Source: Strix aluco (taxonomy: Eukaryota > Chordata > Aves > Strigiformes > Strigidae). Taken from it: 64,000 bases of DNA. The position numbers were made by a program, and so were the translations under genes. The notes under the pieces are model-generated. The model was given only the letters and a program-made list of their open reading frames with translations, was not told the DNA's origin and did not search any database. Every line of letters starts with the position of its first letter. Within the stretch, counting starts at the first letter, position 1. The stretch spans positions 78,605,937-78,669,936 of the forward strand of contig NC_133932.1 of assembly GCF_031877795.1 (NCBI RefSeq), read 5' to 3'. Below, in pieces: positions 48,303-61,200 of this stretch.

Positions 48303-51300
48303 AGGAGAGCCAAAAATGTTGCCCTTTGCCCAGTACAATATGCAATATATTTTGCTTGCTTGTTCTTCAGTTTCAGACAAAAATAACGAGACTTTTTCTC
48401 CATCACATGTTCACAAAGGCACCTACAAGTGCTAGACAGCACAGGCTGGTACATGAACCAACTGCGACAGTCCGTGTACTCATGTAAGTAGCAGGCAACC
48501 TTTAACACTTGTTTTGGGAGAGGAAAATGGTTTTGGTAGGTACGGAGCCCAATCATTCTGCATCTTAGCTAAAAGTTAAGGCTTGAGAACCCGGTGTGGC
48601 CGATCAGGCAGATTTCCACAAACAGAAACCTCACAGTGGGTATATTTCAAAGTATCACATAACTGCCTAGGAAAGTCCCCAATAAATTACTCTGTTGTTG
48701 TTGTTTCAAAAGACAACATTCCCAGTCTAGTAGAGAAATTTTAACAGCAGCAGCTACTTTTATTTCAAAATACCAAATCTTGGCTTTACTAAAACCACCA
48801 TGAATTTCCTAGGGACTTAAAATCCTCTCCGTAGAAAAGCATTTTGCATTCTCTCGCTGCCTAAAAACTATCATTGGGTCACCCACAAACTAGAAACTGT
48901 GCGATGAGATATTCAAAATGGTATTGGACAAACACTGCGTCGGCTGTGAAGAACACGCTCCTCGCATTCCCAGAAATGGTCCATGAAAGTTTCACCATCA
49001 AATGGAAACCGTCTTGTTTTCTATCTCTAATGTGTGAATCTTTCTTCTATGGTTCTTGCATGAAACAGGAACTATATTCAACTGCATTGGAGAGCCCTCC
49101 TTTTACCACTTCTTTTTTTTCTTTTTTTAAATTGGAAATCACAACCCTGGGAGCATTTTGAGCACAAACTGTTCTCACAGATGTCAAGGGGAGTTTTCAA
49201 GTGACATCACCGAGACCTGAATTCTACCCCTTACGTTTGACAATGTTTTGTGAAATTCCCAGCAAAATGGGATTTTCCATACAACTGTGACATCTGGATA
49301 CCCCTTGTACAGATCATAAAAAGAAAGGATTCAGACTTTGAGAATATCCACTTACATGTCCCAGATGCCACTCAACATGTTTTAAAATTCCAAGGAATAA
49401 ATGCCCTTTGTGCTTGTCCCTAAAGCAGGGCAATGTCTGAAGGGGCACAGGTCATATTTAATTTACCCTGGGCTAGGGGGACTTCTATCTCCTACAGACA
49501 AAATTTGACTTCTAAAGTAATTCACTAGTCTTTGTTGCTACTTTTGATAAAATATTTGTGAAGGAAGAATCTGTATGTTTCAAAATTAAAACCCGTACTT
49601 GTTTCAAAACATTTAACTAGTTTGCATATGCAAATTACTGTAGGGCTTTTTTTCTTACATTTGCCCTCTGCTTTCTAAGACAGCAGGTCTACAGAGTTCT
49701 CTGGGTGAAGAAATGCCCCTAGCCTACACCCACAGAGTGCTACTCAGCTTCACACAAACAAAATCTTTCAGTTAAGAAGCAGACTCTGCCCAAATAATGT
49801 GATCATACCACCAAGCCAAACTCTGACGGAGGTTCATCAAAGCCCAGGAAAACACATGGTCATTCCAAAACCCCCTTCTTTCAACCACTGGAAAATACTA
49901 AAAAATACTTACAGGACATTGACTTTATTAAAATTATGTCATGTGCCAAGCACTGCACAAATTTCATGTAATTTCTGGATAAGGACTTGTATGCCTGAAG
50001 GACTTTTTTCAGTTTTATCAGTCAAGTAAAAGAGAAAAAGAAAGATACCTCTCTCTCCCTAAATCTTGTCCTGTTATTTCCCAGTATATTTTTCAGGTCA
50101 AGCGAGACCGCACAGATCTGTACTTTGGTACTCACATGCTCATTTGGATTTCCAAAACATCCTTCTCTCTCCTGTATTCTTTCATCTCCTCCCCTTTGCA
50201 CCTGCTATTGCCTTTGTTTCGCTTCTGATGACCTATTTCTTATTCTAGATGTATTTATGTATTAAATATGCCTGTGTGTATATAAATAGACACATATGAT
50301 ATAGAAACACAAGTACATACAGAAACATACAATAAATGCTTAAGATACATGTGTAGATTGGTTTCACGGAATCGCATTTTGGAATCTTGTATTACTTCAG
50401 CCCAGTTTTATCGAGATGTTCACTTCTCTCCACCCCACCTCCTAAAACTCCTAAGGTGCCAATACTGAGCACTTCTGGGAGTCAAGCCAAGCAAGATTAT
50501 TTATCAATCTAAACTTCAAACCCAATATTGTACTACCTTGGCATTACTGTCCTGTTACCTCCTCTGTTAGCCTGAACCACCCTTAAGCTTAATATTCCAG
50601 TCTGTGATCAACAGGAAGTTGCTTCAGACAGTGAGGATTCAGCAAATGCACGGTCATCCACATCTTTGACAGTAGAAAACTAGAACTATGTATAGAAAAG
50701 TTAGCTTTTTATCATTTTTTTTTAAGACAGTATGTAGCCAGCTCAAAAAATGAAACCAGCACATAGGACACTGAGCATACATCCATTGTTACAGAAGTCT
50801 GTCTGAATTAGACATGGAAGTAATTAAAATAATTTCAGTTCTGATCTTACCGTGTCACTCAATTCAACTTTATTGCTTCCAGTGAGTATCTTCATGACCT
50901 ATATCAGAATAGTGATTCACTCACTTCGTAAAAATTTAAATTTACAGTGATCACTTACCATAGGTTGCACTACGCACGTGAATTTTCTCTCATCCTATCT
51001 GTGTATTATGTGCTGAATGACAACTTTTATTTAAAAAGAAATTCAAGAAATATTACAGGCATTAATAAAACTTTCCAAAGAATGACGTAATAGTCCCATA
51101 ACCCTTTGCTGAGTTGAAAATGAAGCAATCTTCAAACCTCTTATTACTGTAATCAAAAACCAAGTACCGTAAAATAACATGTAAGCTAGATAAATTACGA
51201 CTGGTAAATGAAGAAAATATGATTTTTCTTGATAGGTAAATCTAGTTGTTGTGGTTGCTGGAGCTTCTTTTCCTAGTCATTAAGTCTGATAACATGTCTA

Positions 51301-51321
51301 ACAAGGATTTACAAGAAAAAA

Positions 51322-51357
51322 ATCACCTACTTTATTTAAAAAATAAATTTAGGTGAT
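51322..51357. terminator. UBAC2: Palindromic bidirectional poly(A) signal at the UBAC2 3' end
   Basis: The plus strand reads ATCACCTA-C-TTTATTT, a short spacer, then AAATAAA-TT-TAGGTGAT, an imperfect inverted repeat of 8 + 7 bp with a small internal loop. TTTATT at 51331-51336 gives AATAAA on the minus strand, about 280 bp after the UBAC2 stop, a sensible 3' end. AATAAA at 51342-51347 gives the same signal on the plus strand. A further minus-strand AATAAA at 51026-51031 could serve a longer 3' UTR. Confidence 0.5.
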
Positions 51358-51611
51358 ATCCAGTAATAAGTAGAAACTAAAGTTACTTTGAAAAGGATAA
51401 CCAGACTAGAAACCACCAAGTGATCTGAAGGCTTGGGAACAGTTCACGTCATTTGTTAACATCACTTCGAATCACCAGTCACGCGGAGCCAGTTTCTCTT
51501 TTCTGACGCTCTTGTGGGGACGACCTTCGTGAGTCTGTCCAGCAGGTGGCTTTGATCCTCTTTCAGACGTGTACAAACCCATCAAGTGAAGTTTCTTCAC
51601 ACAGAAAACCA
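51337..51611 (-). other. UBAC2: UBAC2 3' UTR (short form)
   Basis: Sequence between the UBAC2 stop codon and the first minus-strand AATAAA. The true cleavage site is not determined, and a longer UTR reaching about 51000 is possible. Confidence 0.5.
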
Positions 51612-51719
51612 TCAGTGCTGCAGTAGAAAATTAGTGGCTACATTTAAGTCATTATTTGAAGCCCTCAGAGCTTCTAGAGCATCTCCCCTGGAAAATCCCA
51701 TTTCCATAAGTCGTGCAAC
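51612..51719 (-). CDS. UBAC2: UBAC2 last coding exon (UBA domain)
   Basis: This 108-bp exon reads VARLMEMGFSRGDALEALRA, then SNNDLNVATNFLLQH and TGA, which matches the C-terminus of human UBAC2 essentially without change. The acceptor is CTTTTCCAG just above 51719, phase 0. It encodes a three-helix ubiquitin-associated domain with the MGF loop that binds ubiquitin. UBAC2 is an ER membrane protein of the rhomboid pseudoprotease group. It works with the gp78 ligase and UBXD8 in ER-associated degradation and in controlling UBXD8 traffic to lipid droplets. The gene runs right to left, in the same orientation as TM9SF2. Confidence 0.97.
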   Translation of the reverse strand, partial: VARLMEMGFSRGDALEALRASNNDLNVATNFLLQH

Positions 51720-54700
51720 CTGGAAAAGAAATAACATAACACCACTTTAAAACCAGAGTTTTATTCACAGTGTGTGCGCATTAGTCATGTTAGCAGTGTC
51801 AGAGATCACTTTTCCACTGATCAGGCTGTTCAAAAGCTTACCTTTCCAGAGAGTGAGCAAGCATGGCTATGCACTGTCACAAAGACGTATCTGGGACTGC
51901 ATGCTTGAAAACACTGCCACAGAGATGACTGCTTTCAAAATCAACCGTTTCTGAAAATGCCACACCTGTATTTCCCTAGCCGGTCCAGTTTTGAAAGAAG
52001 AGTAAAACAGAAAGTATGGCACCACACATCACAACTTGGGGCTTGCTGCTCTTGACAAGAACAGGAGCTCAAGAACCCAACACTGACCAAAATATGGAAT
52101 TTTACAGCAGATGCAAAAACCTGTCCAGACATTCTTAGCTTTACCTTCCTTGAAAAGATCTACTTCTCCAGAGGGCATAAAAAAACTCAAACCTATTAAT
52201 TCGAGGTGGTTTTTAAAATAAACCTGGAAGTTAGCCCTAAAACAGAAGCAGCACCATACTTAAACGGGTTCAGTAAAATCCTTGGAAGGATTCTACATAT
52301 TCTCAGAACAGTATAAATCAATCACATTTGATGGAAGAATTACCTGGAAAAGGGCACATTAAGACAGTGATTTTGGTAATCAATAACCACTTGACCATCC
52401 CTTTTTATAATACCATGTACTCGACACCTAACGTTTTTGCTCTGTGCTAACAGATATTTAAACTGCCACATGTAAAAATCAATGTATGTATAACCAAATT
52501 TAATTTACGGTTAATTTCCAATCTAAAGCACATTCAAAATCTACAATTCTCAATTAGGTATGACTGAAAGTCACAATATAACTCATTCACTTTTATAATT
52601 AATCTTCCAGAGAGGGGAAAAAAACGAGGTGTGGTGGTGCAGGAAGTGGCACATAAAATTAACTGTGGCCACTGGCAGCATAAAGCATTCCCCATCTTGC
52701 TCCAAATGGCCTTTGTGACCAGCCACCACAACTCCTGAACCTGGAAGTCCTGGGTTACAGGAGCTGTGAGAGAGCTACCACTGCTCCTCCTCTGCCTGTC
52801 CGGAGCCTGCAGCAGCAGAATGAAGCTGAGCAGGAACGCAGCAGAGGCCGTTTCCGTCTCTGGAGGAATCTCCCCAGGGTGCAAGAGCAATGTGCACTCG
52901 GATTGAAAGTACTTTAAATGCCTTTTGAAAGAAAGGTGCCATTAAAAGCAACTTCCCTGTCCTCTAAGACACCTTCAGAACTCTTAGTATTTTTCACCTT
53001 CTCTGCTTTGGCAGCTTACTGAGAAATCTACTACTGCCAAGTATGCCTGGAGGTGGGGTCCTCCTTTTCTTAATCTAAATACACCGTTACAAAACATGTG
53101 AAATGGCCACTTTGTTTGTCAGAATATCAAATACGGTACTGATAGTTTTTGTGCCTTTCCCCCTTTTCCCCCCTTACAACCCAATGGCAGTTTCTCACCT
53201 TCTGGTAGGTAGAGAAATGAATTGTTACTTTCGACACCTCTGCAACAATAGTGTAACTTCAAACTGGATTTCATAGCCTTTTCTAAAGTTTCCTGTGTCT
53301 GATTTTTCATCTAAGATTGTGTTTTTTACGAGAAAAAGGGCAGGCAGTGGAATAAAAGCTAACCACAGAAATACATTTCAGAAGAAAGGTTTTTGCTGCA
53401 GTTGCCATGAATTCTAACCTTAAAAAGTGGTGGATGGAATTGCAATGTTCCCATTTACAGAAATAGCCAGCGAGCAACACAGGGAACAGATTGTAACAAC
53501 AAAAAGCTCTTTTCAACTGATTATATTTTAACCACAGGAACTGAATCCAGCTCCAGGAAACAGAGGTGTATGCTGGTAATGGTAATTTAAGGTGCTAAAA
53601 GACCCACAAGAAATGCAGAGATTTTTGTACCAAAAACATTGCAAATGCTTGCCATTTTAAATCTGAAGAACAGAAGAAAACCTTGCCCTTCTTACATTTT
53701 AAGACAACTTGTGCAGTTACTAGTACAGTCCTGAAAAATCAAAGGTGCTTAGATTACCTTTTTCTTTGCAGGATAACTAGACAGCATTGCAAATGACAGC
53801 AATTAGGTGAGCTCTACAACTTCAATGCATCAGAAAATATAAGCGTATACTGCTTTCATAAATCTGGGCCTAAAGGCTTTGGGAAAGAATCCAGCATAAG
53901 TCAGACTAATAACTATTTAATTAGTTCCAGCCCAACAATATAAGTTCCCATAAGCAGAATTTGTCAATAAAACAAACAAACAAACCAAGCCAGCAGGCAA
54001 ATCTTTTGGTCCACCCCATAACTGGCACTGAGTAGGCTTTCAGGCTGGCCAAAACTAAGTTTCTGGGTTTTGTCTCAGAAGGTATTCTCTGGTGAGGGGT
54101 TTTTATTTTTCTTTTCCTCTTTTTTTTTGTTGTGCTTTGTTTTTTTCTTTCTTTTTTTGGATGTAGCCTAGCACGTTTGCAGTCAAAACCACCAGTGCAG
54201 TTAAAGTTTTGAACATTTTGAACATAATCTAACATTGAATCAAAACTAGAAATCAGAACATAGCAGAGATTTCTGTTTGGGACAAGCTCATTTTAAACTA
54301 ACTAGAAATGACAGCGTGGTTCTTGCAAGTGTTGATTTATCTCCCTAAAACAAAGGAAAAAGGGAAAGAAAAAGTCACCCTTGAAACCTACTCTTGTTCA
54401 AGGGTAGCAGAGATCCTAGACTATAAAAAGGCCAATGCTGCTAACTGTAGAAAGGCTGCAACCTGGAAAACCTGATTGCATGCAATAAATGCTGAATATA
54501 GAAATAAGACTAATCTTAAATTCTTAAATTTCCTAGTAAATCATCCTCTCTTTTGAGAATAAAACTATCAACCAAAAAATCTAAAAGTCTACATCTATAC
54601 ATGATAGAAAAGACACAAACTTCTCTGTGGCATTAGTATGTGAAATCAGTCAACCACATTATTGAGGGAAACATCCAAGATCTAGACCAAGTGTGAGTTG

Positions 54701-55143
54701 CAGTCCACAGCTGGCATAACATTCTTATTTCCAAAAAACTACATGACTGAATTGGAAACTTAAGCTGGAGACCTCACTGAAGGAAAACGTGCATGTCTAC
54801 AAGAAAAATAATGATATCTATTTGTCATTCTTCCTTCTTTGAAACACTTATTTTACCAGATTTGAATAGCCCCCACTAGTGAAACTGTCTCATCTTTAAA
54901 TACAAAAGACAAACAGTTACACATAAAAGCAGAAACTCCCAAGTAAAAGCAGAAACTCCCAAGTTATCTGTAAGTCTGGTTTGGATGGCAGTAACAATTT
55001 GCTGTCTCTATATTGTGACTGTTATCTGATACTCTACTTTGTGCTGCTATAGAGAACATTTAAGAAAATGTGTCAACATATAATAAAAAAGTAGAATTCC
55101 TAACCATTTTTTTAATGCCATTTTAAAATAGAAAAATGTTTAC
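51720..55143 (-). other. UBAC2: UBAC2 last intron
   Basis: AT-rich intron between the two UBAC2 exons. It includes a 20-bp tandem duplication at 54925-54964 and some T-rich runs near 54110-54155. No nested gene or RNA gene was recognised. Confidence 0.85.
54925..54964 (+). repeat. 20-bp perfect tandem duplication
   Basis: Two adjacent identical 20-bp units (aaaagcagaaactcccaagt). Confidence 0.95.
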
Positions 55144-55266
55144 CTGCTCTTCAGAAACCTCCGTAGGTGGAGGTGTGTCTTGTTCAGACGGGCGATGATC
55201 TTGATAATTCGCATTATGTCTATGACGTAAAGGAGGAAACAGTCTATTCCAGTTAATCATCCCACC
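55144..55266 (-). CDS. UBAC2: UBAC2 penultimate coding exon (linker)
   Basis: This 123-bp exon (41 codons, phase 0 at both ends) begins GGMINWNRLFPPLRHRHNAN and ends PPPTEVSEEQ. Human UBAC2 has GGMINWNRLFPPLRQRQNVN and ends LEVSEEQ, so identity is clear. The acceptor is GTTTCAG|GGTGGG and the donor CAG|GTAAAC. It encodes the cytosolic linker between the membrane domain and the UBA domain. The start is conserved, while the middle (YQDHRPSEQDTP) differs from the human linker, as expected for a disordered stretch. Confidence 0.96.
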
Positions 55267-58200
55267 CTGAAACCAGACACTGCTGTCAGTCTTTGCAAAA
55301 AGAACAGAGATTTTTAAACAAAAAGATCATGCATCCCACATAATATGAAACACAAATGTTTGAGTAAAATATTTTAAACAACAAAAACTGCTGCAGTCTC
55401 TTATGAAGTAAATATGGGACTGCTTACTGCTTTACTAGTTATTAGACATAATCACTGTAAATTAAGTAAAAGTGCTAACAGAAGGAAGAAAGGATGTTTC
55501 ACATCCATTGTGAAAGATTTGGTTTACTACAGTGCTAGACTGCTGAGGCCAAAGGACCTCTCTCTTTACTGATTTGCCTGGCAAGAGATGCAACAGCAGG
55601 TCCTGTAAGTGCTTTGCAAGACTGCTGCTGGAGTTAACCAGGGAAAAAGAGTGCAAGAAATAAGTGGGGGGGAAAAGCAAAAATGGATTCTCAGTGCATC
55701 AGCAAAACCACATCAGAAAACTCAGAACAAGCTCAACCTTCAGGATACCTGTGATTTCCATGCAAGGGATTATTTCTGTGACACCAACACGACTGTTACA
55801 GACACACAGACCACCTCACCTAACTTCCGTGTATTAAATACCATTGCAAAATCTGTTGTATTCCAGTGCTAAAACATTTTGTAACTACATAGTAATAATA
55901 CAAATACACAGCAGTAATGTATGTATGGTGTAAATCACAGAACTGAAACTTCCTTTTAACAACCAAGCTTCAAGTCTTGTAATAAGACATTTAGAATATA
56001 AAGTACAAATACTAAAGTACAAGCTTTATAATTGTCCAGAAATAATTAATCCTCATTTTATTATCTTAAACAAACATTTTTAAGGGATTTTGTCTTACAC
56101 CAAAACCACAGGCCCTGTGAGCAGGGAGTAAAAGCAAACCCCAAATCTCTCTTTTCTATACAATTTAAAACACCTTTTGCAGTTTGTGTTGTCCTTTTCC
56201 TCCTCCCCTGCTCCCTCTGTTACTATGGAGAAGATCCCCCTCCCTTTCTGTATATATAGGACATGGACTTCCTTCCTCTAGTTGCTCTATTTTAGTTCCA
56301 TAATGTCGTTTCTCAGAAGACCTTCCTCTTAAGAGAGTTTTTTCTTTTCTCTCTCAGTGAGGGTGCTTCCTGCCTTCATGTACCCTAGAGCATTAACTGC
56401 TCTCTGCTCAATCAGATCAGCAGCAGCTAAACCTGCTGCTGGACAGAAAAAAAAAAAAAAAAAAAAAAAAATTCACTCTTTTAGTTTCTCTGCCCTTTCC
56501 TTTGGATTCTTCCTTTCTCTCCAGAGACCCAACCAGCCCAGACACCACAGGGGGCAGTGCAATAGCACACTTAGAAAAGCATTTGGGGAGATTTGAAACG
56601 CTAGCGTGTGAAGTGTTTCAGTCCCTTATACACTAGAGCACATTCTTCCCTGTGAAGATGTGCGAAAGCTAGGAATCATCACCGGTTTTCAAGACATAGT
56701 TTCCACTGTTAGTGATTCTGAATTTAAAAAATGATTACCTATCTACATTTCTGTTTTGTGTACTGTGTAAGACATTTGCTGAAAAGTCATGAGGTTTTAA
56801 TCAAAGGATTCTGTATAAGCCTTGCATTAGTCAAATGGTGTAGCATAGCAAAAAAGGAGAATTGGTTTGTAGTTTAAACCCAGAGAGGGATCTCAGACCT
56901 TTTACTGACACCACTGCACTACTCTGTGGTCTTGGAAAATCACGTCCTGTACTTCCTCATCAATAATTTCACCTAACTCAGAATTATGTTAAGTTTTAAT
57001 TCATTAACTTTGAATTTCTGAAAGTCTACTAAGCTCTATAGCTCAGCAAGAACACTGCACTAATACTGCTTTGCCTGTTTTTATCCTTTTGAAAAGACTT
57101 CATGAGAAGAAATTAATGCTTCCACAGGTCATTCACATTAAATTGGTGAATTGAAAAATGCCAAGGGGACTATGACACATTCCTTTGAAGCACCAGAAAT
57201 CATGCAGAATAATGTATATGAAATACAAAATCTACAATAAATGCATTAATTTAGCAGTATTCCAGAGTATCTGAAGACTGAAATAAATGTACCTTTCCAG
57301 CTGTGCCCTCAGCTTCAGTACTGAGCTGCCTATTCCAGTTTGGTTTTGCATCCTCCCTGTCCTGTGCGCTGCCACCTAACACTACAAAGAGACTTGTCTA
57401 CTTCCTCACCCTAAACTTACAATACATTTTAAATTAGTGTACCCAGAATTCATTACTTCCAATTAAAAAATGCAGATTCTTTACAAAGGTAACTATTTAG
57501 TCCTGAAGGTTTACAGCAGATATCTTGATAAACTACAGATGTGGACTGATGTATTCAGAAGATTTCCATGTGAAGACTGCTAACCCTTTCCCAGAAATAA
57601 AAGACTAGACAAATTAGATCAAAACAGTTGTGAAAAGCTCTTTTTCAGTTGCCCTCAGAATTTTTCAATTACCTTTGGAAACTGGGTCAAACATAACCCC
57701 TCAGTTCTTAACTATATTAATGAGGTAAGAATATCCAACATACAACAAACTTTTAATGGTATGTGAACACTGATGTTTAGGATTAATCCCAACATTATGG
57801 TCCACTTCTCATCTGTGCATTACTTTACAAACTACACCAAAACAAGGCACATTAGGCTGCTTTATCTTAACTGCAAGAAAATTGTTTCCCCTCACAGACT
57901 TGCCTCTGATTACGATGGACTTGCACAAAGTCAGGCTCAAAAGAGCATAGATTCAGGGAACTGCAGCAGGAACTGTGGGACTGGTACTATGGCCAATCCC
58001 ATAGAGTAAAGGTAAGGAAAAATGAGGAAGTGCAGCGAATATCTTGGATCCACAGAAGATGGAGATGAAGGCTATGCTATGGATTTCCAGTGTGGATGGT
58101 GACTGTGTAAAGACTTTCAGAAAGCCTTAAACTATCACAGCAGAAATACATGAAGATCTGTGAATGTTAATTTGACGCAAACAGCAAAAAATGTCTTAAG

Positions 58201-61200
58201 TAAATATTGCAAATTCCAGTTAAAAAATGCACAGAAGGAGATTTCCAGACTCTGCCTTGCCCCACTGAAATTCTTTTGCAGACCTCCCCTTCACAATTTT
58301 ATGATGATTTCTGTGTTACAGTGACTTTTGACTGTGCTAACACACTCTGCAAGAAGTCAGGAAGATCTCATCTGAAGATATCCAATCTGATGCATTTATT
58401 TAAGTGATGCTTATAAACCTTCTGAGAGTTCCTACAAGGGGATCAGCAAACAATATTTATGCATTTCACAATATACTTGAACCCTGGCACCAGCACACAA
58501 CAGCACAGATGAGCTCACTCCCATTTCCTTACCCTTCACAGAAGCCTTGTCTCAGATAACAGAGCTCTCTGGAGTGGTCCAAATCAGAGGCAGAAAAGGA
58601 GCTAATAATTCAGCAGTGAGGATGATCAAGTGTCCAATATGTAAGCTCCTTTCCTGAGCAGCACCTTCAGTGATAAGTGTCTGCCAGTCTAATTCATTTA
58701 ACGAAATCCAGGCAGTTCATCCATGATTCTGGTTTGTCATAAAAAGAATTCAGTTTAATACTAAATGGTTTGGGGGAGGGAACTTAACATGACTCAGGAC
58801 TAGGTAAGGAGGGTACATTAAACCTCTTACCTCCAGAGCCAGTTTCCACAACTGACAGACTCAGGCTATCTTGCACTGAGATTATTGCAAGTGACATTTT
58901 TCTTTGTCCTGGATCTTAGGTGTCAGGGAGCAGCAAGTGCAAGTGCTGCTCCAAGAGGAAAGGCAAGCTGAGAGCCAAGGGTGACAACAAGGCAAGCAGA
59001 GACAGTGGCCTCACTGAAATGTGCCATGTTCCCACAGGATCCAAGTGAGAAGAGCAAAGCAGGTCCAGTGACAGTAACCATGGTCAACCAAAAGTCCAGA
59101 CCACCAGACAGGTGGTAAGATCAAGCCTAGAAGTCAAGTCAGTGGGTCAGGAACAGGGAAGGAGATACACCAGTTGGCACATGCCTATATACAAAGCTCA
59201 GCAAGGACCAAGGGCAAGGACCTGAACTTAAAAGCAACTGCCAGAGTGGGTGAGGCCCCAACAAGGCTTCTCACAGGTATTTCTAACCACAGCTCTTTCT
59301 CACACAAGTCTGCTCCAAGGCTGAAGAGCTGTACTGTACCAGAGTTGGCCCTCAGCACAATAGCCAAACCCCTACAGAGCCTGTTGGTGCACTCAGGGAT
59401 GTGACACAAAATAACACCTTCCCTCATTCAGTGCTCTGGACAGTAGCCACCTGTCACGTTATCTACACAAAAGTAAGATTTCTTGTTCACATCTGCTTCC
59501 TTAGTCCAATCTTCCCATGTCCAGTTGTGTGAATGCTGCAAGATTTACTATACCAAAAGGAATTTTCTTTTGCATATTTAATTCCTCTGTTGCTTTGTTT
59601 GTGCTGCAGGATGAGAGGCTCGAGGAGGCATTCTCTGCTTATGGTGTGAAAACAGCACCAAGCTCACTATAGTCAAGAGGCTGAAGGTTCCCATCAACTT
59701 GCATGCACTGGTCCCAGTCCCTGCGGTGGGATGCTGTGAAGAATTTCTAGTCTCCATTGCCAGCTGTCATACTTGTTTTCATGGCGTTAATTAGAAACTC
59801 TGTTTTGGAAGTCCTGACTGCTGCGCTACTAGAAAGAGACAATCACTGAAAAATTCAGTCTACAGACCATCATTCATAAAAATACTTTGTACAAACTAGT
59901 GACTGGGCCCTTATTTCTGTCTGCAACATAGTCTTCCACGTCATCAGGAAAAACACTTGACAAAACAACTGCTTCATTAATTATTTGACTAGAAGGGTGG
60001 CAGACCTAAGAAAGGACTATAAGTCTTTCCCCCTCCCTTACTCGTTGGCTGTAATTTTTTTACTAAAGAAAAATTCCATTTACTTTGGTTTAGCAGCGCA
60101 AAGACTGGGTCAATCAGTTGATTGCAAATTCTTTGTCACTGCCTGATAGGAGACAAACATACCAAGGAGACCGTTTTATTGGTCTACTGATAAATCACCA
60201 CTAGAAGTGGATTAGGAGAGCACTAGTGGTGTTGGAATTTCTGTTACAGGAAGACAACAAACTGGTCACAAGTTTAGATGACCAAAGAATGGGATTTAAG
60301 AATGGACTGGATTAAAGGAATGGGAAAAGAGCAGCTCTTCATCGCAGAAAAGGTTGTAAGGAAATGCCATATTGATGACTTATTCTTGGATAGCTGCCAG
60401 GGCTTTACATACTGAGGTTGTGCCTTATGAGGTCACATCCTTGATGTCTTTTTTTGTTTTGGGTTGTGTTGTAGTTTTTTTTTTATGGTGTCTGGGACAA
60501 TACTGTTTACAAGGAAAGGAGGATACTCCTTTCCTACAGAATAAGGAAGATATCTAGAGGTAGCAAATGTCTCTGATTCTATAGCCTGCTAAAACCCCAG
60601 TTATATCATTTCTTTTCACGTAACCTCCTTCATCTCTTTTTGAAATGCAGCTCTACCTGTTTCCCATATACATACCTGTCACGGCATATTTTGTAAGAGC
60701 ACTTCTTATCCAAACCTTGATAATTAAAAATGTTGTATTATGGACAATTAACAAATATCCAGTTAAGTAGCTGTCACATCTGCACATATTTTATGAGATT
60801 AATTTCAAAGCAAATGAAAGCAAATGCTTTATAAAAGTACTCTTGAAAGTGATGCATGTGGTTAAGATATTTTGATAATGTTATCTCATGTATATGGTTA
60901 ATGCCAACTCGCCATCTGTTTGCACAAACAGGAAGCACCTCCTGATATCTGTCCTGTTCACCTTTTCTTAACATAACAACCACAGTAAAAAAAAAAAAAA
61001 AGGAAATTGCTTTGCATTTCATCTTTTAAAGTAACATTTTCAAAGTTTGCTACTCTGCATAGGAGACATAAATACTGTCTTACTTCTTTCATATAAAGCT
61101 TCATTTAAAAAAATGTACTGAAAGCAAGAAATGCTTTTCAGACATAAATTTTTCTACAAATTATTGACTCCAAAGTACACATACTGATGATATAAACAAA

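Larger units (their letters stand above)
45701..51310. other. Intergenic, no recognised gene
   Basis: Mostly AT-rich sequence between the orphan CpG island and the UBAC2 3' end. It contains A-runs near 45747, a plus-strand AATAAA at 46546-46551, and TA/CA microsatellites near 47774-47836 and 48233-48302. No frame longer than about 120 codons makes sense as a protein. Confidence 0.6.

Noticed and set aside
56480-56521. Strong pyrimidine tract ending CAG on the plus strand inside the UBAC2 intron
   Set aside because: It follows an A25 run, is antisense to UBAC2, and the sequence after it does not look coding.
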